Shown here: positions 58,596-64,000 of the stretch, in pieces | How the letters are laid out: each line of letters begins with the position of its first letter | Numbering within the stretch: the stretch's first letter is position 1 | Source: Enterobacter cloacae | GTDB lineage: Bacteria > Pseudomonadota > Gammaproteobacteria > Enterobacterales > Enterobacteriaceae | Length of the DNA stretch: 64,000 bases | NCBI GenBank assembly: GCA_014169315.1 | Contig: AP022133.1 | Coordinates: forward strand, 2,046,001-2,110,000 | Reading direction: 5' to 3' | Position numbers and translations under genes: made by a program | Notes under the pieces: model-generated | The model's database searches: none | Told to the model about the DNA's origin: nothing | What the model saw: only the letters and a program-made list of their open reading frames with translations

Positions 58596-59993
58596 ATGAG
58601 TCACTCATCCGCTCCCGAAAGGGAAAATGGTGCCGTTATTACAGAATGGCGTCCGGAGGATCCGGCGTTCTGGCAACAGCGCGGCCATCGTGTAGCAAGT
58701 CGTAATTTGTGGATTTCCGTTCCGTGTTTATTGTTAGCGTTTTGCGTATGGATGCTGTTTAGTGCCGTGGCGGTTAACCTGCCGAAAGTCGGTTTTGCCT
58801 TTACCACCGACCAGTTGTTTATGCTGACCGCACTGCCGTCGCTGTCAGGCGCACTGTTGCGTGTCCCTTACGCATTTATGGTGCCGGTCTTTGGCGGTCG
58901 TCGCTGGACGGCGTTCAGTACCGGTATCATGATCGTGCCTTGCGTGTGGCTCGGTTTCGCCGTGCAGGATACTTCCACGCCGTTTAGCGTGTTCGTGATG
59001 ATTTCCCTGCTGTGCGGTTTTGCCGGTGCTAACTTTGCTTCCAGCATGGCAAACATCAGCTTCTTCTTCCCGAAAGCGAAGCAGGGCGGTGCGCTGGGTA
59101 TTAACGGCGGTCTGGGGAACATGGGCGTGAGCGTGATGCAGCTGATTGCACCGCTGGCGATCTCTGTCTCCATCTTCGCGGCCTTTGGTGGCGGTGGTGT
59201 TGAGCAGGCGGATGGGTCTTCCCTGTACCTGCAGAATGCGGCCTGGATTTGGGTACCGTTCCTGGTGGTATTCACTCTGGCAGCCTGGTTCTTTATGAAT
59301 GACCTGTCTGCGTCGAAGGCGTCGCTGAGCGAGCAGTTGCCGGTACTGAAGCGCGGTCACCTGTGGGTGATGGCGCTACTGTATCTGGCAACGTTCGGTT
59401 CGTTTATCGGTTTCTCGGCGGGCTTTGCCATGCTGTCGAAAACGCAGTTCCCGGAAGTACAGATCCTGCATTTTGCGTTCTTCGGTCCATTTATCGGCGC
59501 GCTGGGGCGTTCTCTGGGCGGGATGGTGTCTGACCGTCTGGGCGGGACCCGCGTCACCCTCGTGAACTTTGTTGTGATGGCTGTCTTCTGTGCGCTGCTG
59601 TTCCTGACGCTGCCGACAGGCGGACAGGGTGGTAACTTCATCGCCTTCTTCGGCGTGTTTATGGTGCTGTTCCTGGCGGCCGGTCTGGGCAGTGCTTCAA
59701 CCTTCCAGATGATCTCCGTTATCTTCCGTAAGCTGACGATGGATCGCGTGAAAGCGCAGGGTGGAAGTGAAGAGCAGGCAATGCGTGAAGCTGCGACCGA
59801 TACTGCGGCGGCGCTGGGCTTTATCTCGGCGATTGGCGCGATTGGCGGCTTCTTTATCCCGAAAGCGTTCGGTATCTCCCTGGATCTGACCGGCTCTCCG
59901 GCCGGGGCAATGAAAGTGTTCCTCGTCTTCTATATCGCCTGCGTCGTGATTACGTGGCTGGTATATGGCCGTAATACCAAGAAAAACAAGTAA
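58596..59993 (+). CDS. narK: Nitrate/nitrite antiporter NarK
   Basis: 465 residues from the ATG at 58596, after AGAGGTG. Major-facilitator transporter with 12 helices. The nitrate signature motifs are present: GINGGLGNMGVSVMQL (first) and the equivalent region around GGSEEQAMREAATDTAAALG and FISAIGAIGGFFIPKAFG (second). It imports nitrate and exports nitrite in nitrate respiration. A terminator follows. In E. coli narG comes next; here a patatin gene intervenes. Confidence 0.96.
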   Translation: MSHSSAPERENGAVITEWRPEDPAFWQQRGHRVASRNLWISVPCLLLAFCVWMLFSAVAVNLPKVGFAFTTDQLFMLTALPSLSGALLRVPYAFMVPVFGGRRWTAFSTGIMIVPCVWLGFAVQDTSTPFSVFVMISLLCGFAGANFASSMANISFFFPKAKQGGALGINGGLGNMGVSVMQLIAPLAISVSIFAAFGGGGVEQADGSSLYLQNAAWIWVPFLVVFTLAAWFFMNDLSASKASLSEQLPVLKRGHLWVMALLYLATFGSFIGFSAGFAMLSKTQFPEVQILHFAFFGPFIGALGRSLGGMVSDRLGGTRVTLVNFVVMAVFCALLFLTLPTGGQGGNFIAFFGVFMVLFLAAGLGSASTFQMISVIFRKLTMDRVKAQGGSEEQAMREAATDTAAALGFISAIGAIGGFFIPKAFGISLDLTGSPAGAMKVFLVFYIACVVITWLVYGRNTKKNK

Positions 59994-60009
59994 GTTTGAT
60001 TATCCGTTT

Positions 60010-60037
60010 GCGCGGCCTCCGGGCCGCGCTTTTTTTT
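60010..60037. terminator. Rho-independent terminator after narK
   Basis: GCGCGGCC and GGCCGCGC arms around TCCG, followed by eight T residues. Confidence 0.92.
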
Positions 60038-60038
60038 G

Positions 60039-62327
60039 CTACGACAACATATCTTTTGTAATTGCTTTACCTGCCTGCAAACCTAGCTGGTGATAGGCTT
60101 CCCATTGTTCCTCATCAAAGAACTGATCCCCTGTTGTTTGCTGTGGAAAATCGCTATGACGTTTTGCATAGCGCTCGGTGTCTAACCCCATGCCTTCCAG
60201 TAAGTGGGGTTTGACGACAAGCAATGTCCCTTTCATGGCGGGTTTGCCATCCTGTGCCGGGTAAAAAATGGTTGCCTTAATGAGAGGAGGAGTAATATCG
60301 CCTTTTTTTAATGTTGTAACAGCGCTGAATTCAGGGCCAGGAGAGGGGGTAAACACGATAGAAATGGCGTAATCAATCCGCGCTTTACGCACCAGATTTT
60401 CCAGATCGTCGAAGATAAACTCGGGGTCTGCGCCGCAGTCGGCAACGACGATGGTTTTAACCCGACGTTTCAGGAGGGGATAAACACCTGTATTTTCGAA
60501 ATGCCCGCCATCCGAGAGATACCAGTATTCGCTGTTTTTACCGGGAAATTGGGCAAACATTTCGGCGAACAGGGCGGGAATTAAAGACGATTTGTTGGCT
60601 TTGGGGGTGAGATTCTTTTCCCAGTAGCCTAACCGGCCGCCAATCAGAAAAAGGATTAATGCCAGCCCCGGAGATGTCAGCGATCCCATTCCTGTTGCGG
60701 CTGCGGCCCCTGAGATTGCCACCCATTTTGATAATGTCGAACTCTCCAGTTCGGAAGAGGGCTTTGGAAAAGACGTTCCTGTTTCAAAACCAAATGAACT
60801 GACCGTTAACGCAATTCCTTTTCTGTCGGCGTTATAGTTTCCTGAACGGTCGTCTACCGTCTGGTTAATACAACAGGTGATGAGATGAATGGGTCCCTGA
60901 TTGTTATGCGGCTGATAGTCTTTGAATTGCACGTCATCCATTGGCAGCGCATCGGTGACTTTCTTGATATCACCAGGCTTATGATCAAACCAGTCAATTA
61001 ATGGGCTTTGCTTAAAACGGTTATTGTGCGAAGAACCCACATTGGCAACCGACAGCCACGCCCGCTCAATACGTGAACGATAGAAGTTATGCAGGGAGCT
61101 TAGATTCAGAAATTTGATTATTCGCTCCGGTTTACAGAGATAGCTGAGGAAACCCACGATTGCTAAACCCAACAGTGAGGGGTACAAGGCATAACGGAAA
61201 AGAGATGTGTAACTGAGAATATGGATTTCTGCGGCACATACAGTGACCAGCGAAAACAGTAACAAAAGGTAGCCAAGAATGTTGGCACCTTGCGTCAAAC
61301 TGATTGAGATACGAGGGCCACTTTTTTTCATTTTACTGAGTAATTTTTTTACGCCATTCACTTCCCAGACGGCTTTTAACAGCGCCAGAAGTGTGGGGGG
61401 GATCAGCGCATCTGAAACTGAAATTCCTCTGGACCAGAGCAACCCCAGACCATAAATAATCCACAGACACAGGATTACCCCTGCCAGCCACAGGCAGTTT
61501 GCCATCGCCCGGGTGAGTTGCTGTCGGAGCGTTCCAGGGTCAGGACTGAGTATTTTCAGTGGGGCGCTAACGCATTTTATATTAATAAGCGTGATAATGA
61601 GCAGGGCGATCAACGGAATGTATGGTTGTACAAAATAACCGGGTAATTGGGTTATCCATGCGAACAGCACATAACAAAGCGTCGTAATCGTGAACGCGAT
61701 TTTTAGCGATTTTTTGGGTTTGTTTACATCAAGTATCCAGTAAGAGAGCGACAGTGCTGCAGAGAAATAGACTGGAATGGCGAGCGCGATAAGCCAGGGG
61801 GGCGTTGCCAGTGCTTTGGGCTCTAAGACCAACAGGGTATTCAGGCTGATGGCAATACCGCTCACGACCAGACACATTAATGTCAGGAGAAATAACGACG
61901 CCAGGAAAGAGCGGAAAATTTGCGTGATCGCCAGCGATTTGTCGAGAAACCCCGCAGGGGTAAGATACCGGCCATTGTTTCGTAGCCATGCAAGCAAAAT
62001 GGTGTCATCACTGGCAAGTGATTGCTCTACCGGGCGGTTCGTTGGCGGTAAAGCATATAAACGTCCCAACATGCCCCCTAAATATCCCCCACCTGAGACT
62101 GTCGACAGGTAATCTATTTTTTTTAGCAGCCCTTTTTTGGCCAGCGCGCGCACCAGACCCAGACAAAATGTGGCACTGCGAATTCCGCCCCCTGACAGCG
62201 CCAGACCCACGGTGCCCGTGTCATCGATTTCATTTAAACCCAGCTCTTTTCGGCGCGTGTTGATAGCTTTATTTTCTATTTCTATGTCAGATGTCTGGAC
62301 ATGAAGGGGGGACGGTTCACTCATCAT
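60039..62327 (-). CDS. Membrane-anchored patatin-like phospholipase
   Basis: 762 residues. The N-terminal patatin part has the oxyanion loop SGGGIRSATF and the nucleophile region DYLSTVSGGGYLGGM (Ser in a GxSxG-like context). A central segment (~130-400) carries eight or so membrane helices. The patatin fold resumes with the catalytic Asp in YLSDGGHFENTGVYPLLKRR and ends in a soluble domain. Such proteins hydrolyse acyl esters of lipids; the substrate is unknown. It is convergent with narK and divergent from narG, an insertion relative to the E. coli narK-narG order. Nothing nearby suggests a mobile element. Confidence 0.85.
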   Translation of the reverse strand: MMSEPSPLHVQTSDIEIENKAINTRRKELGLNEIDDTGTVGLALSGGGIRSATFCLGLVRALAKKGLLKKIDYLSTVSGGGYLGGMLGRLYALPPTNRPVEQSLASDDTILLAWLRNNGRYLTPAGFLDKSLAITQIFRSFLASLFLLTLMCLVVSGIAISLNTLLVLEPKALATPPWLIALAIPVYFSAALSLSYWILDVNKPKKSLKIAFTITTLCYVLFAWITQLPGYFVQPYIPLIALLIITLINIKCVSAPLKILSPDPGTLRQQLTRAMANCLWLAGVILCLWIIYGLGLLWSRGISVSDALIPPTLLALLKAVWEVNGVKKLLSKMKKSGPRISISLTQGANILGYLLLLFSLVTVCAAEIHILSYTSLFRYALYPSLLGLAIVGFLSYLCKPERIIKFLNLSSLHNFYRSRIERAWLSVANVGSSHNNRFKQSPLIDWFDHKPGDIKKVTDALPMDDVQFKDYQPHNNQGPIHLITCCINQTVDDRSGNYNADRKGIALTVSSFGFETGTSFPKPSSELESSTLSKWVAISGAAAATGMGSLTSPGLALILFLIGGRLGYWEKNLTPKANKSSLIPALFAEMFAQFPGKNSEYWYLSDGGHFENTGVYPLLKRRVKTIVVADCGADPEFIFDDLENLVRKARIDYAISIVFTPSPGPEFSAVTTLKKGDITPPLIKATIFYPAQDGKPAMKGTLLVVKPHLLEGMGLDTERYAKRHSDFPQQTTGDQFFDEEQWEAYHQLGLQAGKAITKDMLS

Positions 62328-62420
62328 TAAATCCTGGGTGGGGAATTTGGGATATTTAAAAGAACTCTAGACGATGAAATAAAAAATGAGACTCATGCAC
62401 TGTTCTTAAACCCCCAAAAA

Positions 62421-62588
62421 TACCTACCACTTAATAACTAATCGTCGTGGGTTTTTACAACTATAGTGATGGATGTTTGTTAAATTCATTTAAAAACAGA
62501 TGGTTAGAAAATTAAAGTCGCTACTTCTTTGGTGGTATTTCGCGTAACCCTCCATAAAACAGACCCCTCCACCCTTGATCGTTATCAA
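62421..62588 (+). promoter_or_regulatory. narG control region: NarL sites and FNR box
   Basis: FNR box TTGATCGTTATCAA at 62575-62588; a class II position would put the transcript start near 62623. Upstream, overlapping heptamers TACCTAC (62421-62427) and TACCACT (62425-62431) lie about 150-160 bases before the FNR box, as for the distant NarL sites of E. coli narG, where IHF bends the DNA between. The stretch between is AT-rich. Confidence 0.8.
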
Positions 62589-62674
62589 TTCTCCCTCTCT
62601 TTCAGGGCGTTACCTTCGCTGCAAATCAGCAATGTCGATTTAGAGAGCCACAGGCTCCACACAGGAGATACCCG

Positions 62675-64000
62675 ATGAGCAAATTTTTGGACCGGTTTCG
62701 CTACTTCAAACAGAAGGGTGAAACTTTTGCCGATGGGCACGGCCAGGTTCTGGAGACCAACCGGGACTGGGAAGACGGTTACCGCCAGCGCTGGCAACAT
62801 GACAAAGTGGTTCGTTCGACCCACGGCGTAAACTGCACTGGCTCATGTAGCTGGAAGATTTTCGTTAAAAATGGTCTGGTAACCTGGGAAATGCAGCAGA
62901 CTGATTATCCGCGCACCCGTCCGGATATGCCGAATCACGAACCGCGTGGCTGTCCGCGTGGCGCAAGCTATTCCTGGTATCTCTACAGCGCTAACCGTCT
63001 GAAATACCCTCTGATGCGCAAACGCCTGATGAAAATGTGGCGTGAAGCGAAAGTCCGTTACAGCGATCCGGTTGATGCCTGGGCGTCTATTATCGAAGAT
63101 GCCGACAAAGCCAAAAGCTTCAAACAGGCCCGCGGGCGCGGCGGCTTTGTCCGTTCCTCCTGGAAAGAAGTGAATGAGCTGATTGCGGCCTCTAACGTCT
63201 ACACCGTTAAAACCTACGGCCCTGACCGCGTGGCGGGCTTCTCGCCAATTCCGGCGATGTCGATGGTTTCTTACGCTTCTGGCGCGCGCTATCTGTCCCT
63301 GATTGGTGGTACCTGCCTGAGCTTCTACGACTGGTACTGTGACCTGCCGCCGGCCTCTCCGCAGACGTGGGGCGAGCAGACTGACGTGCCTGAGTCCGCT
63401 GACTGGTATAACTCCAGCTACATCCTTGCCTGGGGCTCTAACGTTCCGCAGACGCGTACCCCGGATGCTCACTTCTTCACTGAAGTACGCTACAAAGGCA
63501 CCAAAACCGTTGCGATTACACCTGACTATGCGGAAATCGCTAAACTGTGTGACCTGTGGCTGGCACCAAAACAGGGCACCGACTCCGCAATGGCGCTGGC
63601 GATGGGCCACGTCATGCTGCGTGAATTCCACCTGGACAAACCAAGCCAGTACTTTACCGATTACGTGCGTCGTTATACCGACCTGCCAATGCTGGTGATG
63701 CTGGAAGAGCGCGACGGCTACTATGCCGCGGGCCGTATGCTGCGTGCTGCTGACCTGGTCGATGCACTGGGCCAGGAAAATAACCCGGAATGGAAAACAG
63801 TTGCCTGCAACAGCAACGGCGAACTGGTTGCGCCTAACGGCTCTATCGGTTTCCGCTGGGGTGAAAAGGGTAAATGGAACCTGGAACAACGCGACGGTAC
63901 GAGCGGCGCGGAAACCGAGCTGTGTCTGAGCATGCTGGGCAGCCAGGACGATATCGCTGACGTTGGCTTCCCGTACTTTGGCGGCGATGGTACCGAACAC
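62675..64000 (+). CDS. narG: Respiratory nitrate reductase A, alpha subunit (3' end outside window)
   Basis: 442 codons are visible from the ATG at 62675 (MSKFLDRFRYFKQKGETFAD), after AGGAG; the frame is open to the end. NarG is the Mo-bis-MGD catalytic subunit of the membrane-bound NarGHI complex, facing the cytoplasm. The FS0 [4Fe-4S] ligands His and Cys are seen in HGVNCTGSCSW with the further Cys in PRGCPRGASYSW. The Asp region that binds Mo (GARYLSLIGGTCLSFYDWY) is intact. Very close to E. coli NarG. Confidence 0.97.
   Translation, partial: MSKFLDRFRYFKQKGETFADGHGQVLETNRDWEDGYRQRWQHDKVVRSTHGVNCTGSCSWKIFVKNGLVTWEMQQTDYPRTRPDMPNHEPRGCPRGASYSWYLYSANRLKYPLMRKRLMKMWREAKVRYSDPVDAWASIIEDADKAKSFKQARGRGGFVRSSWKEVNELIAASNVYTVKTYGPDRVAGFSPIPAMSMVSYASGARYLSLIGGTCLSFYDWYCDLPPASPQTWGEQTDVPESADWYNSSYILAWGSNVPQTRTPDAHFFTEVRYKGTKTVAITPDYAEIAKLCDLWLAPKQGTDSAMALAMGHVMLREFHLDKPSQYFTDYVRRYTDLPMLVMLEERDGYYAAGRMLRAADLVDALGQENNPEWKTVACNSNGELVAPNGSIGFRWGEKGKWNLEQRDGTSGAETELCLSMLGSQDDIADVGFPYFGGDGTEH

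Overview
The window is chromosomal DNA of an Enterobacterales bacterium, most like the Enterobacter cloacae complex or a close relative. The housekeeping genes (ychF, pth, ychH, dauA, prs, ispE, lolB, hemA, prfA, prmC, sirB2, sirB1, kdsA, chaA, chaC, narL, narX, narK, narG) encode proteins very close to those of E. coli and lie in the E. coli order. The assimilatory nitrate cluster nasR-nasFED-nirB-nasA, which E. coli K-12 lacks, sits between ychN and ychO as in Klebsiella and Enterobacter. The genus is inferred from content only; no database search was possible.

Bases 1-24360 are the effector end of a type VI secretion (T6SS) island, inserted beside ychF. It holds the tail of a Ser/Thr kinase, a lipase effector broken by an IS903-type element and followed by an ankyrin lipoprotein (probable immunity), two nearly identical vgrG genes in opposite orientation, a PAAR effector, an EagR chaperone, a PAAR-Rhs effector with a Tox-SHH-like nuclease tip, and a SUKH (SMI1/KNR4) immunity gene. 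The island is rearranged. The PAAR effector is split between 6645-7195 (+) and 17149-17669 (-). The Rhs effector is split between 8393-12528 (-) and 23693-23976 (+). All four broken ends carry the IS5-type target CTAA. Turning 8393-17669 around on paper gives an IS5-family element flanked by CTAA direct repeats inside an otherwise intact PAAR effector, and puts Rhs in line with its lost tip and immunity gene. A foreign AT-rich block (17670-22497) plus IS5 sits between the Rhs halves. It carries a RelE/NadS-type toxin-antitoxin pair, an ankyrin protein, several orphan genes and two related methyltransferase-like proteins.

Bases 24400-43400 are core genome: GTPase ychF, peptidyl-tRNA hydrolase, a MerR/TipAS regulator with a TipA-type operator, dauA, prs-ispE-lolB, divergent hemA-prfA-prmC-sirB2-sirB1-kdsA, a repeat-rich gap, chaA and chaC (chaB not seen), a methyl-accepting chemotaxis protein and ychN.

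Bases 43459-64000 are devoted to nitrate and nitrite. NasR is an ANTAR antiterminator; the nasF operon has a sigma-54 promoter and a leader with a hexaloop hairpin and a terminator; NasFED import nitrate/nitrite, NasA reduces nitrate and the large NirB/NasB fusion reduces nitrite to ammonium. The respiratory side follows: narXL (sensor and regulator), narK (transporter) and the start of narG, with FNR boxes and NarL heptamers. An invasin-like outer-membrane protein (ychO) and, unusually, a membrane patatin phospholipase between narK and narG are interspersed. No rRNA, tRNA or CRISPR array was seen.
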